A stretch of DNA of 64,000 nucleotides from Pseudoalteromonas tunicata (lineage in GTDB: Bacteria; Pseudomonadota; Gammaproteobacteria; Enterobacterales; Alteromonadaceae): NCBI RefSeq assembly GCF_002310815.1, contig NZ_CP011033.1, positions 916,476-980,475 on the forward strand, given 5' to 3'. Position numbers and translations under genes: made by a program. This document shows, piece after piece, positions 37,064 to 46,305 of the stretch. The notes under the pieces are model-generated. The model was not told the origin of the DNA, did not search any database, and saw only the letters and a list, made by a program, of their open reading frames with translations. Numbering within the stretch: position 1 is the stretch's first letter; each line of letters opens with the position of its first letter.

Positions 37064-37756
37064 GTGACAAAATTACAATTAAAACATCTACTGCAAAGTG
37101 ATGCTTGGTTTAGTCAGTTACCAATAAATTTACAAGATTTTTTAGTTAACGAAGGACAGGTGATTGCCTTTGGTGAACAGCAGGCTATTTTTTATCGTGA
37201 CGATGAGCCAAATGGTTTTTATGCAATATTGTCTGGCTCTGTCAATATCTTAGGGCTTGATCAATTTGGCAACCAGGCAATGCTTGCTTTGTTAACTTCC
37301 ATTAGTTGGTTTGGTGAAATATCGCTAATTGATGCTGCACCTCGCACTCATGATGCAATGACACTTGAACAGACACAATTATTTTTCATAAAACAACAAA
37401 AAATCACTTCCTTTTTAGCTTTAAATCCAACGTGTTGGCGCTACTTTGCCAAGTTAATGAGTCATAAATTACGCATGATGTTTGTTGCTTATGAGGATTT
37501 ACGGTTATTAAGTGCAAAAAAAAGGATCATCAAACAGCTGTGTTTATTGGCTGAAAATTATACGTTTAGTGAACAGCCAAACTTAACTTTTTCGCTTAAT
37601 CAATCTCACTTGTCTGCTTTAGCAGCAACTTCAAGACAAACATGTAACCAAGTACTAAACGAATTAGTAGCGGATGATATTTTAAAACTGAGTACCTTAA
37701 AGATTGAAATTATTAATTTAACTAAATTGAAGTTACAGCTGATGATTGAACAATAA
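37064..37756 (+). CDS. Crp/Fnr-family transcriptional regulator
   Basis: A 230-residue regulator. Residues 15-130 are a cyclic-nucleotide-binding-like beta-roll (FYRDDEPNGFYAILSGSVNIL, SWFGEISLIDAAPRTHDAMT) and the C-terminus is a winged helix (NQSHLSALAATSRQTCNQVLNELVADD) for DNA binding. No cysteine cluster for an Fe-S centre is present, and the arginine/serine pair of true CRP is not clear, so the effector is unknown. It starts with GTG; no strong ribosome site is visible. Confidence 0.85.
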   Translation: MTKLQLKHLLQSDAWFSQLPINLQDFLVNEGQVIAFGEQQAIFYRDDEPNGFYAILSGSVNILGLDQFGNQAMLALLTSISWFGEISLIDAAPRTHDAMTLEQTQLFFIKQQKITSFLALNPTCWRYFAKLMSHKLRMMFVAYEDLRLLSAKKRIIKQLCLLAENYTFSEQPNLTFSLNQSHLSALAATSRQTCNQVLNELVADDILKLSTLKIEIINLTKLKLQLMIEQ

Positions 37757-37830
37757 GATGTCGGCTAGCTGACATCATAGCAATAATAAAACTGCTAACA
37801 TCAATTTACTAATTTAATGTAGGTAACCTT

Positions 37831-38334
37831 ATGAAAAAAATTGAACAATATTTAACAAGTTATGCCGCTTATCATCGTGATCCACGAAATTTAACGACCC
37901 ACTTTTTTGGTATTCCGCTCATTGTTCTGAGTATTTTAGTGCTAATGGCGCAAACAAGTTGGCAGATTGCTGAAGTTACAATCAATTTATCGCTAATTGT
38001 TGTGCTTTTCTTGTCTGCTTTTTATCTCAGCTTAAATAGAATAATTGGCCTGATTATGCTTGTTTTGTTGCTGCCATTGTTGGTTGTTGCTGATATTTTG
38101 GCCGCTCATTACTCTTGGCTGCTAGGCGTTCCTTTATTTGTAGTTGGCTGGGTTTTACAGTTTATTGGCCATTATTATGAGGGTAAAAAACCAGCCTTTG
38201 TTGATGATATAAGTGGTTTAATTATTGGACCCTTGTTTGTAGTGGTTGAATGGTTATTTCATTTTGGTTTCTTTGCTGCTTTAAAGGCCACGATAGAAGC
38301 CGAGGTGGGCCCACTTAAACGCCATACAAACTAA
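37831..38334 (+). CDS. DUF962/Mpo1-like membrane protein
   Basis: A 167-residue membrane protein of the Mpo1/DUF962 family. The conserved histidines are in AYHRDPRNLTTHFFGIPL and in FIGHYYEGKKPAFVDD; in yeast Mpo1 they bind ferrous iron for alpha-oxidation of 2-hydroxy fatty acids. Four to five hydrophobic segments are present. The bacterial role is inferred from the family only. It converges with a second DUF962 gene. Confidence 0.85.
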   Translation: MKKIEQYLTSYAAYHRDPRNLTTHFFGIPLIVLSILVLMAQTSWQIAEVTINLSLIVVLFLSAFYLSLNRIIGLIMLVLLLPLLVVADILAAHYSWLLGVPLFVVGWVLQFIGHYYEGKKPAFVDDISGLIIGPLFVVVEWLFHFGFFAALKATIEAEVGPLKRHTN

Positions 38335-38335
38335 C

Positions 38336-38653
38336 TTAGTGATATTTACCCATTAACATATCAGCAAATAAACGAAAGTCGGCTAATAGACTATAAAAGG
38401 GAGCTTTAAATGTCGCAGGCCGATTTTTTTCAAATATAAAATGCCCAATCCAAGCAAAGCCATAACCGACCACAGGTACAAATAATAATATTTTTGGCTC
38501 TGACCAATACACAGTGAGTAAACTCAGCATAATCACTAAGAAAGTACCGATAAAATGTAACCATCGGCAGGTACGATTTTTATGTTCGTTGAGATAATAA
38601 GGGTAAAATGCACTAAAACATGAAAACTGTTGTGGTGTTGGCGATTGCTTCAT
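38336..38653 (-). CDS. Short DUF962-family membrane protein
   Basis: A 105-residue protein of the short bacterial DUF962 type. It has YYLNEHKNRTCRWLHFIGTF and GYGFAWIGHFIFEKNRPATFK, both with the conserved histidines, plus a C-terminal SLLADFRLFADML. Two membrane helices are predicted. Its stop is one base from that of the larger DUF962 gene on the other strand, so the two genes overlap in their transcripts. Confidence 0.85.
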   Translation of the reverse strand: MKQSPTPQQFSCFSAFYPYYLNEHKNRTCRWLHFIGTFLVIMLSLLTVYWSEPKILLFVPVVGYGFAWIGHFIFEKNRPATFKAPFYSLLADFRLFADMLMGKYH

Positions 38654-39002
38654 AATTTATCCTTATATTAACTTCAGTAATATATGCCATAAGTACAACT
38701 AAAACAAAATAGTATGATCTTGTTTATTAACATCAATATTGAATAAGAGTTTTACTAACATACTGAAATAAATATAAATATCGCTGTTAATTAACTCTAG
38801 CCATTGATTTTTAAAGCTTACAAGGCCGATTTAAACGTTAATAACAAGCCTATTCCCCTCTTAATCCAACGATTTAGCATTGAAACTAGCCGCTTGTGAT
38901 AGATTTATTGTTCAGTATTGAGCTTAATTAAATTGGCATAACTTGCGCTTGCATACCAAACTTGCTGTGGCGATATTGACGCTACTTAATGGGTGGATAT
39001 AG
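38654..39002. other. Gene-free promoter region
   Basis: A 349-base AT-rich divergent interval that should hold promoters of both flanking genes. No RNA gene or repeat is seen. Confidence 0.4.
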
Positions 39003-39671
39003 ATGAGTCTCGAATTATTTTTAGATAACTGGCCGAACTACCTTATTTATTTTATTGCCTACGTATCAGCACTCTCTGCTTTTGGTTGTAATTCTATCTT
39101 TTGGCTTAGACTACTCACCATTATTTCATCCTCTTGTTTTGTTATCTATTATGCAACTATTGGGACTGAACCTCTTTGGCTTGATATTACCTCAGAGTCA
39201 CTTTTAGTATTAGTTAACGCTGTGATGTTGACATTACTGTGGTATCGACAAAAGTCGATTCAATTTACAGAAGAAGAAAAGGAATTATACGCGACTGTTT
39301 TTGCGCGCTTCAGTGCGTTTGAGTTTTATAAGTTAATCCATGTTGGGCATTGGCAAACATTTGAAGCGGGTGATGTATTAACTAAGCAAGGAAAAAAAGT
39401 ACCCGCGTTGTATTTTATTTATAACGGAGAGGTCGATATTATTGTCGATAATTGTAAAAAATTAAGTTTACGTGATGGTTATTTTATTGGGGAACTCAGT
39501 TTTACACTCGATCAAGCTGCCAATGCTGACGTAATAGTTAACCAACCGACACGTATTTTATATTGGCCACAAGCAGAATTACAGCAACTACTAAAACGAA
39601 ATCCTGCAATGAAAAATGCTTTAGAGGCAATGATCACGCAGGATTTAGCAAAAAAACTACGGCAAGATTAA
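39003..39671 (+). CDS. Membrane-anchored cyclic nucleotide-binding (Popeye-like) protein
   Basis: A 222-residue protein. The first 80 residues form three membrane helices (YLIYFIAYVSALSAF, RLLTIISSSCFVIYYATI, ESLLVLVNAVMLTLLWY) and the remainder a cNMP-binding roll (FEAGDVLTKQGKKVPALYFIYNGEVDIIV, GYFIGELSFTLDQAANADV). This arrangement resembles animal Popeye-domain proteins. There is no catalytic or DNA-binding part, so it may be a sensor or scaffold. Nothing nearby reveals its partner. Confidence 0.75.
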   Translation: MSLELFLDNWPNYLIYFIAYVSALSAFGCNSIFWLRLLTIISSSCFVIYYATIGTEPLWLDITSESLLVLVNAVMLTLLWYRQKSIQFTEEEKELYATVFARFSAFEFYKLIHVGHWQTFEAGDVLTKQGKKVPALYFIYNGEVDIIVDNCKKLSLRDGYFIGELSFTLDQAANADVIVNQPTRILYWPQAELQQLLKRNPAMKNALEAMITQDLAKKLRQD

Positions 39672-39685
39672 ACCGAACAATTTAC

Positions 39686-39934
39686 TTATTCGGTTTTCTC
39701 TTCGTATTTTTTCACGCGTAACACTGAACCACAGAGATTCTCACCATTTAGTGATTTAATTGCTAATTTGGCTTCGCCAACTTTAGGCATGTGAGCAATA
39801 GCAAAACCTTTAGATTGTTGAGTTACAGCATCAAGCACTATGGTACATGATTGCACGGTACCAAATTGTTCAAGTTTGTTGCGAAGCTCAACTTCGGTAA
39901 GTGTTTTGGCTAAATTACGAATTAATAGTTTCAT
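39686..39934 (-). CDS. Small RRM-domain RNA-binding protein
   Basis: An 82-residue protein that is a single RNA-recognition motif: RNP2 is KLLIRNLA and RNP1 is SKGFAIAHM. The strand order LYVGNLxx..E..L...F G.V....... is kept. Proteins of this size in aquatic bacteria are often cold-responsive RNA binders. It lies alone between oppositely oriented genes. Confidence 0.88.
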   Translation of the reverse strand: MKLLIRNLAKTLTEVELRNKLEQFGTVQSCTIVLDAVTQQSKGFAIAHMPKVGEAKLAIKSLNGENLCGSVLRVKKYEEKTE

Positions 39935-40033
39935 TTAAATCTTATCATTTAAGGACGTGCAGAGGCACTGACATGCCATGATATCAGTTATTGCTCGTCC
40001 ACTATATTAATAATTGACTGATAGCCTTTAAAT

Positions 40034-40507
40034 TTAGTAATCACGATCGACTCTGACGTTGCCATTGGCTAAATACACCATTCTTACTTTGTCTTTAGCG
40101 TTGAATTGCATTTTTGGATCATTATCTTGGATAACCATAAATTCACCATCGTGCTCGGTGCGGATCATCAACTCAACAAGCTGCTGCTGGTAGATGTGCT
40201 GTCGAGGTTGGCGATTTGATGATGCATTGGCGCCAATTAATGCCCCTAATATTGTTGCAGCTACCCGACCACTGCCATCGCCAAATTGATTACCAATGGC
40301 ACCACCAATTAACGCACCACCAAAATGGTTCCAACCATTGCGTCTATCAGTCACTATTTCAGTTTCAGTGATTTCACGTTTAGACGTAATTTGGCCAAAC
40401 AGTACTTTTTCAACCGGTACTGCTTTGTTGCGCTCATAATGGGCTTTGCTCGATGTTGAAAAAAAAGCTAAAAGTATAAGTGAAACATAAACTAAATATT
40501 TAGGCAT
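40034..40507 (-). CDS. Glycine-zipper 2TM (SlyB/Rick_17kDa-like) envelope protein
   Basis: A 157-residue protein with a signal peptide (ending SSKA) and one glycine-zipper segment (GGALIGGAIGNQFGDGSGRVAATILGALIGA) typical of Rick_17kDa_Anti/SlyB proteins. A short C-terminal beta domain follows (MVIQDNDPKMQFNAKDKVRMVY). It is the last gene of a minus-strand group with lpoB, a YcfL-like and a COG3014-like lipoprotein, 18 bases after lpoB, which suggests a role at the cell envelope. Confidence 0.82.
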   Translation of the reverse strand: MPKYLVYVSLILLAFFSTSSKAHYERNKAVPVEKVLFGQITSKREITETEIVTDRRNGWNHFGGALIGGAIGNQFGDGSGRVAATILGALIGANASSNRQPRQHIYQQQLVELMIRTEHDGEFMVIQDNDPKMQFNAKDKVRMVYLANGNVRVDRDY

Positions 40508-40525
40508 TTGATATCACTCCAGTTG

Positions 40526-41128
40526 TTACCAACCAATTTTAGCTTTTTGGCGGGTTTTACGAATTTCAGTTTCGTCTGCCCATTCAATAAGGCCACTTTC
40601 TAAATCAAGTAATTTCATGGTGAATTTATAATACACATCTGCGGTATCTTTATTCGATTTTACTATGCTTGATAAATTACCGTATAACATGTACTGAGCG
40701 CCTGTTTGTTTACCAAACGCTAGAGCCTTTTTCGGATCAACCACGCCAGCTTCATTTTGAAAAGTAAGTTGATCTTTAACTGCTTCAACACGAGTCATAT
40801 CAATAAATCGGAACTTGCCCGAGCGTAATAGCTGAGTCGAAATTGAGTCTGTCACTGATTCAGTATCAATATGCTCACTGGTTTTATTCTTTAAGCGTTC
40901 AACAAAAACAACAGGGCGATTATTTTGTGTCAAAGTACCCACGACAGGAGACAGTAATAAAGAGTTGGTCATTTCTGTAGCCACTTTTTGCAAATCAGTG
41001 GAGCCAAAATTAATATCGGTGGTTTCTACGGCTTGTGCGTCACCATAACTTACAACTGCGCGATTTGCACAACCCGAAACAGTCAATAAAGTACAGGTAA
41101 TGGCTGAGGTGATAAATAATTTTTTCAT
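40526..41128 (-). CDS. lpoB: LpoB-type activator lipoprotein of penicillin-binding protein 1B
   Basis: A 200-residue outer-membrane lipoprotein (signal ending LLTVSGC). The globular domain matches LpoB: RPVVFVERLKNKTSEHIDT, DSISTQLLRSGKFRFIDM, GKQTGAQYMLYGNLSSI, and YKFTMKLLDLESGLIEWADE near the C-terminus. LpoB contacts PBP1B through the peptidoglycan to stimulate glycan synthesis. In the same operon lie a YcfL-like and a COG3014 lipoprotein, the arrangement also seen around lpoB in enterobacteria. Confidence 0.9.
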   Translation of the reverse strand: MKKLFITSAITCTLLTVSGCANRAVVSYGDAQAVETTDINFGSTDLQKVATEMTNSLLLSPVVGTLTQNNRPVVFVERLKNKTSEHIDTESVTDSISTQLLRSGKFRFIDMTRVEAVKDQLTFQNEAGVVDPKKALAFGKQTGAQYMLYGNLSSIVKSNKDTADVYYKFTMKLLDLESGLIEWADETEIRKTRQKAKIGW

Positions 41129-41149
41129 AAGTTTTCCTGATTGGTTTAA

Positions 41150-41611
41150 TTAAAAACGTTGTAGCTGGGTTGCAACTTCACGAATATAAAATTTAAAGCT
41201 GTTGGCTTGCGTATTCTGAGCAAGACCAAGTAATTCTTTATTTTGCCCCCCATGTAGGTCGATGGGTTGCCAATTTTGGCTGTTTGGCTCTATTTCGAAC
41301 CCTTGTTGATCGAACCAGCTGATCCGGTACTGTAATTTCTGAGATTTGTGATAATCGCTTTTAATTTGCACTGCTACATTTAAATAATCATTTTGTTTAC
41401 GCGTTAATATCTGGCTTATGTGTAAACGGCCTGCCAGGCGACTATTATCAACCTCAATATAGTTTTGTAAGCTAGTCTCATCTAACATTTTTTGATTTAC
41501 AGAAATGGTTTTGGTACCAATGCCGGTCGTAATTGGGTTATGGACACAGCCACTTAACGCAATTGCAAATATGATTACACTGGATAATTTCACTAAGGTA
41601 AATTGTTTCAT
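41150..41611 (-). CDS. ycfL: YcfL-like (DUF1425) lipoprotein
   Basis: A 153-residue lipoprotein (signal ending ALSGC). The IgG-like beta domain has the DUF1425 pattern: VNVAVQIKSDYHKSQKLQYRISWFDQQGFEI, then a terminal FYIREV strand. It precedes lpoB on the same strand with a 21-base gap, as ycfL does in Escherichia coli. Function is not known. Confidence 0.87.
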   Translation of the reverse strand: MKQFTLVKLSSVIIFAIALSGCVHNPITTGIGTKTISVNQKMLDETSLQNYIEVDNSRLAGRLHISQILTRKQNDYLNVAVQIKSDYHKSQKLQYRISWFDQQGFEIEPNSQNWQPIDLHGGQNKELLGLAQNTQANSFKFYIREVATQLQRF

Positions 41612-41621
41612 CGTGACTCCT

Positions 41622-42995
41622 TTATAAATAATAAATGTTGTTTTGTACCATTTGGCCGTTTGATTTAACTAACAGTAACAAGGTGGAATTTGGTTTGATT
41701 TCAATACTGACAGGATGCTGATGTCCATCAATTAACAGTGCCAAATTAGCTGTACCAATAGGTTCAATGCTACTGACTATTTGCGCATTGTTAGGCAAAC
41801 TTAACCAACTGCGGGTATCAGCGCGTTCTGATGCTAAGTTATATAAAGCGGCGATTACATTTCCCACATCACCGCCTTCTTTTGCCATGGTACGTCTAAC
41901 TTGTTCTTTAGCGATTAATCTACCCAATTGCCTTGTGATGAGCAGGGAAATATTATCTTTTAAATTGGCTGCGGCTTGTGCGTTGAATTTTGCTATTTCA
42001 CTGCCTTGCAACATTTTATCTTTAAACTGAACTGACAGCGGGCGAGTAGGGGTAATATACTGATAAGTTGGTAGTGCAACACTGTAAAAACGCATATCAC
42101 CACTTGAGGTATAAATAGGTAAACGCAGCATTAACTCATCTTTAGGCGTAATTAAATCCTGCTCATAGAGGATCACTAATCGACCATGGGTATTGGAATT
42201 GTACGATGCTTTGCCTCCGGTTTGCCTTGCACTTAAACGCTCCACTTCAGTACGCAAATAGGGATTATTTGGATAAAGCACCAATGCCGCTTTTAAATCA
42301 ATCAATGCATCGTCTATTTGTCCTGCACTTTCATACATTAAAGCAGACAGTACTAGCATAAAACCATTTTGAACGCCGTTGAGTTTAGAACCTATCACAT
42401 TGTCCATTTTCGGATACGCTTGATTGACACTGTGCCAGTCAACACCAAAATTTTGTTCATCAGATAAAGCGCGTGCTGATAAATCTAGATTTTGCTGTTG
42501 TAGCAACTGACTTTGTACAATATGCGCTTGTCTTATTTCAACCATAGCCGCTTCATTATTTTTATCAGACAAATAATTGATAGCTTGATATGTATGCACT
42601 AAGACTTGTTCATGCAGTGGCAAATTGTAAGCGAGCGCATTATCGTTACTCAGCAAAGCACCTATTTGTTCGCCTGATTTACTGATTTGAATTTGTGCTT
42701 TTAATTGTTCACTTTTTTGCTTTTCAATCGCCAAATTAAAATATTCTAGACTTTGTTTATAGTTTTGCGCTAACTGGGCAATTTTACCTTTTTCAACTAA
42801 ATCAAGTTGATAGTTAGTATCTGAGGGCGTATTCAAATTAATTGACAGTTGTGCTGCTTCTAAATTATTTGAATTGAGAGCAATACGCGTTTGTTGATAC
42901 TGATCGCTATAGGTATTAAACATGTTTGATAGACTTAAGTTGGCACAGCCACTAAGCACTAATGAAAGCAAAACAATAAAAGGGCGTTTAAACAT
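41622..42995 (-). CDS. COG3014-type lipoprotein of the lpoB cluster
   Basis: A lipoprotein of about 457 residues (signal ending LVLSGC) with TPR-like helices in its N-terminal half (AQLAQNYKQSLEYFNLAIEKQ, DDALIDLKAALVLYPNNPYL) and a C-terminal beta/alpha domain (GRLVILYEQDLITPKDELML). COG3014 proteins commonly precede ycfL-lpoB in Alteromonadales and vibrios, but the role is unknown. ATG 42995 is preferred; a TTG seven codons earlier would place odd residues before the signal peptide. Confidence 0.82.
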   Translation of the reverse strand: MFKRPFIVLLSLVLSGCANLSLSNMFNTYSDQYQQTRIALNSNNLEAAQLSINLNTPSDTNYQLDLVEKGKIAQLAQNYKQSLEYFNLAIEKQKSEQLKAQIQISKSGEQIGALLSNDNALAYNLPLHEQVLVHTYQAINYLSDKNNEAAMVEIRQAHIVQSQLLQQQNLDLSARALSDEQNFGVDWHSVNQAYPKMDNVIGSKLNGVQNGFMLVLSALMYESAGQIDDALIDLKAALVLYPNNPYLRTEVERLSARQTGGKASYNSNTHGRLVILYEQDLITPKDELMLRLPIYTSSGDMRFYSVALPTYQYITPTRPLSVQFKDKMLQGSEIAKFNAQAAANLKDNISLLITRQLGRLIAKEQVRRTMAKEGGDVGNVIAALYNLASERADTRSWLSLPNNAQIVSSIEPIGTANLALLIDGHQHPVSIEIKPNSTLLLLVKSNGQMVQNNIYYL

Positions 42996-43207
42996 CTTAA
43001 CAATACAAAAAGACAAGTTAAGTTCATTCTAACCTATTCACTTTTTTTTACCGTCAGCAATTGTAGTTAAATTGTAAAAAAACGTAGTAGTAAAATAACG
43101 CTTATTACTTAAGCAATTCTAATGGTTAGATTGGCATACATTGTTGATTATTTCTGTGTTTTAAGCTTGTTTTGTGGTATTTTGTTGCACCAAATTTGGA
43201 GCACCCT

Positions 43208-43705
43208 ATGATCAATAATTTAGTCCTACGTCGTTTACGCTATGCCCTTAATCTTCGTGAAGAAAGTATGCAAGCAATTTTCTTACTTGCAGATCACAAA
43301 ATTAAACCTTTTTCTGTTAGCTGTTTACTCAAAAAAGAAGAAGAAGAGGGTTATATCGAATGTACTGATGTGGTACTTGAAAAGTTTCTAGATGGATTGA
43401 TTATTCAAAATCGTGGTGTCAAAGAAGAAACAGCCACAGATCCAGCAACATCAGTACCAAGTACTGAGCGAGTTCGTCTTAATAATAATATTATTTTGAA
43501 AAAAATCCGTGTTGCTTTAGAGCTTCGTGAAGAAGATTTACTTGATATTATGGTAAAAGCGGATTTCCGTGTTACTAAAGCTGAATTAGGTGCATTCTTT
43601 CGTAAACGTGGTACCCGTAATTTTAAACCATGTGGTGACCAATTTATGCGAAACTTTTTAACAGGCTTGTGTTTAAAATATCGTCCGAATGATAAAAAAG
43701 CTTAG
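43208..43705 (+). CDS. DUF1456 (YehS-type) protein
   Basis: A 165-residue cytosolic protein with two DUF1456 repeats: NLVLRRLRYALNLREESMQAIF and NNIILKKIRVALELREEDLLDI, each followed by a helical bundle (FSVSCLLKKEEEEGY, VTKAELGAFFRKRGTRNFKPC). Function is unknown. The ATG has GGAG six bases upstream; an earlier in-frame start is weaker. Confidence 0.87.
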   Translation: MINNLVLRRLRYALNLREESMQAIFLLADHKIKPFSVSCLLKKEEEEGYIECTDVVLEKFLDGLIIQNRGVKEETATDPATSVPSTERVRLNNNIILKKIRVALELREEDLLDIMVKADFRVTKAELGAFFRKRGTRNFKPCGDQFMRNFLTGLCLKYRPNDKKA

Positions 43706-43720
43706 TTATTACGTTAGATA

Positions 43721-43748
43721 AAAAAACCGGATAGTATCCGGTTTTTTT
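43721..43748 (+). terminator. Terminator of the DUF1456 gene
   Basis: AAAAAACCGGATA, GT, ATCCGGTTTTTTT. Confidence 0.9.
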
Positions 43749-43766
43749 GTATCGAAATTTAGGCAA

Positions 43767-43794
43767 TAAAAAAGGTAGCTAAGCTACCTTTTTT
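43767..43794 (-). terminator. Terminator of deaD
   Basis: AAAAAAGGTAGCT, AAGCTACCTTTTTT: near-perfect palindrome with A/T tracts on both sides, facing deaD. Confidence 0.88.
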
Positions 43795-43808
43795 ATATTT
43801 AGTTTTGA

Positions 43809-45683
43809 TTAACCTTCAAAACTTGGACGGCTACGACCTTCACCGCTAGCTTTAAAACTACGCACTGGCTTTTTATCGCCACGGTCATTATTACGCTCGT
43901 TACGACGACGAGGTTGGAACTCACGTGGTGCACGATCATTACGATCTGAACGTGGAGCACGTTCTTCACGCTGTGAATCAGCTGCAGCAGCTTGTTCAGC
44001 AGTAACCAAACTTGGTGAAATCTTATGTTTACGTATTAAAACTTGCTGTAATTTTTCAAATGCTGGTTTTGGCATGTTTTTAGGTAAATCAACATGTGTG
44101 AAACCATCAAATAAACGAATTTGACCGATATCATTTGAATCAATTTTGATTTCATTTGCAACAGCACCAACGATATCACCTGGACGCACACCATGCGTAC
44201 GGCCAACGTTAAAGCGATATGTATCAAACTCACCGTTATCACGACGTGGACGCTCTGAACGTTCGCGTGGAGCTCGCTCGCTACGATCATTACGGTCAAA
44301 ACGATCATTACGGTCACGACCACCGCGATCTGAACGAGCAGCAAACTCACGCTCTACCGGATCCGCCTTAGGGTGGAAAGGAAGTGCAATTTGACGATCA
44401 AATAATAATGCAGCAGCAAGCTCAAGTGGTGTCGTATTGCTTTGCTCAGCCATTTGACTAACGATTGCTTGGAAATTCGCTAAGTCGTTTACTTCCATTG
44501 CTTTTACTAAAGCAGCCTGAGTACGTTCAATACGTGCTTGACCTAGTTGCTCAGCTGTAGGCATATCAAATACTTCAATCTTACCTTCAGTAATACGCTC
44601 TAAACGGCTTAAGCTACGCACTTCACGGTGTGAAGCAAACAAAATAGCTTCGCCTTCACGACCAGCACGGCCTGTACGACCAATACGGTGAACATAAGAC
44701 TCAGAATCATGCGGTAAATCGTAGTTAATAACGTGTGTAATACGTGGTACATCTAATCCACGGGCTACAACGTCAGTTGCAATTAGAATATTGATGCGAC
44801 CATTTTTTAATTGCTCAACAATACGCTCGCGATCTTGTTGTTGCATGTCACCGTTTAATGCTGAAGCTTTAAAGCCCTTGCTTACTAAGTGCTCAGCAAG
44901 TACTAACGTATCGTTACGTGTACGAACGAAAACAATCATTGCATCGTAATCAACAACTTCAGCAATACGCTCTAAACCAACTGTTTTGCCTATACGGCCT
45001 ACAGTCCATGATTTTTGAGTTATTTTTGGCTTATCTGATTTTTGTACCGCAATTTTTACGTGTATAGGATCAGTTAAGAATTGATTAGTAATTTTCTTAA
45101 TTGGTGCTGGCATAGTTGCAGAGAAGAACGCCATTTGAGTTTGATCAGGAATTTGATTCAAGATCCACTCGATGTCTTCTAAGAAACCCATGTTTAACAT
45201 TTCATCAGCTTCATCAAGAACACATGCTTTAAGATTGTCTAATTTTAAACGACCTTTTTTGATGTGATCCATCATTCGACCTGGTGTACCAACAACAATT
45301 TGTGGGCCACGGGCTAAATCACGAAGTTGTGGTGTGTATGATTGGCCACCGTAAACGGTAGCAACAAATAAACCACGGATATGTTTTGCAAAATCAGTTA
45401 GGGCTTCAGCAACTTGAATTGCTAATTCACGAGTAGGGCACACAACCAGCATTTGTGGTTGTTTTAAATCGGCGTCTAAACGTGATAACAAAGGCAGACC
45501 AAAAGCCGCAGTTTTACCAGTACCAGTTTGCGCTTCACCCAATACATCTTTACCTGCTAATAATGAAGGAATAGCTTGTGATTGGATTGGAGTTGGGGTG
45601 ATATAACCCATTTCGTTTATAGCTTGAAGAACAGGCGCAAGAAGGTTTAATTGGTCAAAACGGACTTGTGTAGTATCTGTCAT
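43809..45683 (-). CDS. deaD: DEAD-box RNA helicase DeaD/CsdA
   Basis: A 624-residue ATP-dependent RNA helicase for ribosome assembly and mRNA decay at low temperature. Motifs in order: Q motif (TPIQSQAIP), AQTGTGKTA, PTRELAIQ, VLDEADEML, FFSATMP, and HRIGRTGRAGR. A DbpA-type RNA-binding domain (YRFNVGRTHGVRPGDIVGAV) follows, with RS/RGG-rich low-complexity stretches before and after it. Its long 5' leader (about 300 bases) is as expected for a cold-shock gene. Confidence 0.95.
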   Translation of the reverse strand: MTDTTQVRFDQLNLLAPVLQAINEMGYITPTPIQSQAIPSLLAGKDVLGEAQTGTGKTAAFGLPLLSRLDADLKQPQMLVVCPTRELAIQVAEALTDFAKHIRGLFVATVYGGQSYTPQLRDLARGPQIVVGTPGRMMDHIKKGRLKLDNLKACVLDEADEMLNMGFLEDIEWILNQIPDQTQMAFFSATMPAPIKKITNQFLTDPIHVKIAVQKSDKPKITQKSWTVGRIGKTVGLERIAEVVDYDAMIVFVRTRNDTLVLAEHLVSKGFKASALNGDMQQQDRERIVEQLKNGRINILIATDVVARGLDVPRITHVINYDLPHDSESYVHRIGRTGRAGREGEAILFASHREVRSLSRLERITEGKIEVFDMPTAEQLGQARIERTQAALVKAMEVNDLANFQAIVSQMAEQSNTTPLELAAALLFDRQIALPFHPKADPVEREFAARSDRGGRDRNDRFDRNDRSERAPRERSERPRRDNGEFDTYRFNVGRTHGVRPGDIVGAVANEIKIDSNDIGQIRLFDGFTHVDLPKNMPKPAFEKLQQVLIRKHKISPSLVTAEQAAAADSQREERAPRSDRNDRAPREFQPRRRNERNNDRGDKKPVRSFKASGEGRSRPSFEG

Positions 45684-45992
45684 GTATGTCTCTTATATAA
45701 AGTGAAAATCAAAATTGATTTTCAGTATTTTTGAACGAGGTCAAAAAACCTTAAAAGACATCCCCTTGACCTTTCAACAGTCGCATTTCTCACCATGAAT
45801 TTATTCAATAAAGAATAATTTCTATAAACGCGTAATCTCAGTCTTGATATTGCAACAAACTAGGTAGCTTGTGCACATGGGCTCTTTAAACCTCGGCTAA
45901 TATTTTTACTGTGAACCAAGTGATTCAGCGAGTAAAACCGACCTTGGCTTAAATGTGTTTAATAAATAAACAAGCACCTGTCGGAGTAGGTG
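45684..45992 (-). promoter_or_regulatory. Long 5' leader of deaD
   Basis: No gene lies between the predicted promoter and deaD. GCACCT and AGGTGC (45974-45979 and 45987-45992) can form a perfect stem near the predicted transcript start. E. coli csdA also has a long leader linked to cold regulation. Confidence 0.45.
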
Positions 45993-45995
45993 CGC

Positions 45996-46023
45996 ACTAT
46001 ACAGGTTTAAATTTTTAAAGCAA
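45996..46023 (-). promoter_or_regulatory. deaD: Predicted deaD promoter
   Basis: On the minus strand TTGCTT (46018-46023) and TATAGT (45996-46001) are separated by 16 bases. No better promoter is seen nearer the gene. Confidence 0.4.
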
Positions 46024-46234
46024 GTACTATCACATTGCAAATTGATTAAATAAAGCGGTGTAGTTCATTTATAGGATTAAAGCTTACAGTAAAACATTAA
46101 TAAAAGTGTAAAAACTAGATTAATATCGAAGGTGATAGAGATGTTTGGTTTGTAAGCAAATTGTTCATTTTGTATGTAAATTGAAAATGAATTTTTAATG
46201 CAATTATTTTTTAATCATTGGTTAATTTATTTAA

Positions 46235-46262
46235 TTGACGATTAAAAATTGCTCGTTATAAT
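46235..46262 (+). promoter_or_regulatory. Predicted strong sigma-70 promoter of the DUF3718 gene
   Basis: TTGACG (46235-46240), 16-base spacer, TATAAT (46257-46262), ending 43 bases before the start codon. Confidence 0.7.
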
Positions 46263-46305
46263 CTGCGCAAAATTCGTTCATCCGTTCAAAAAAAGGTTGT
46301 TATAA

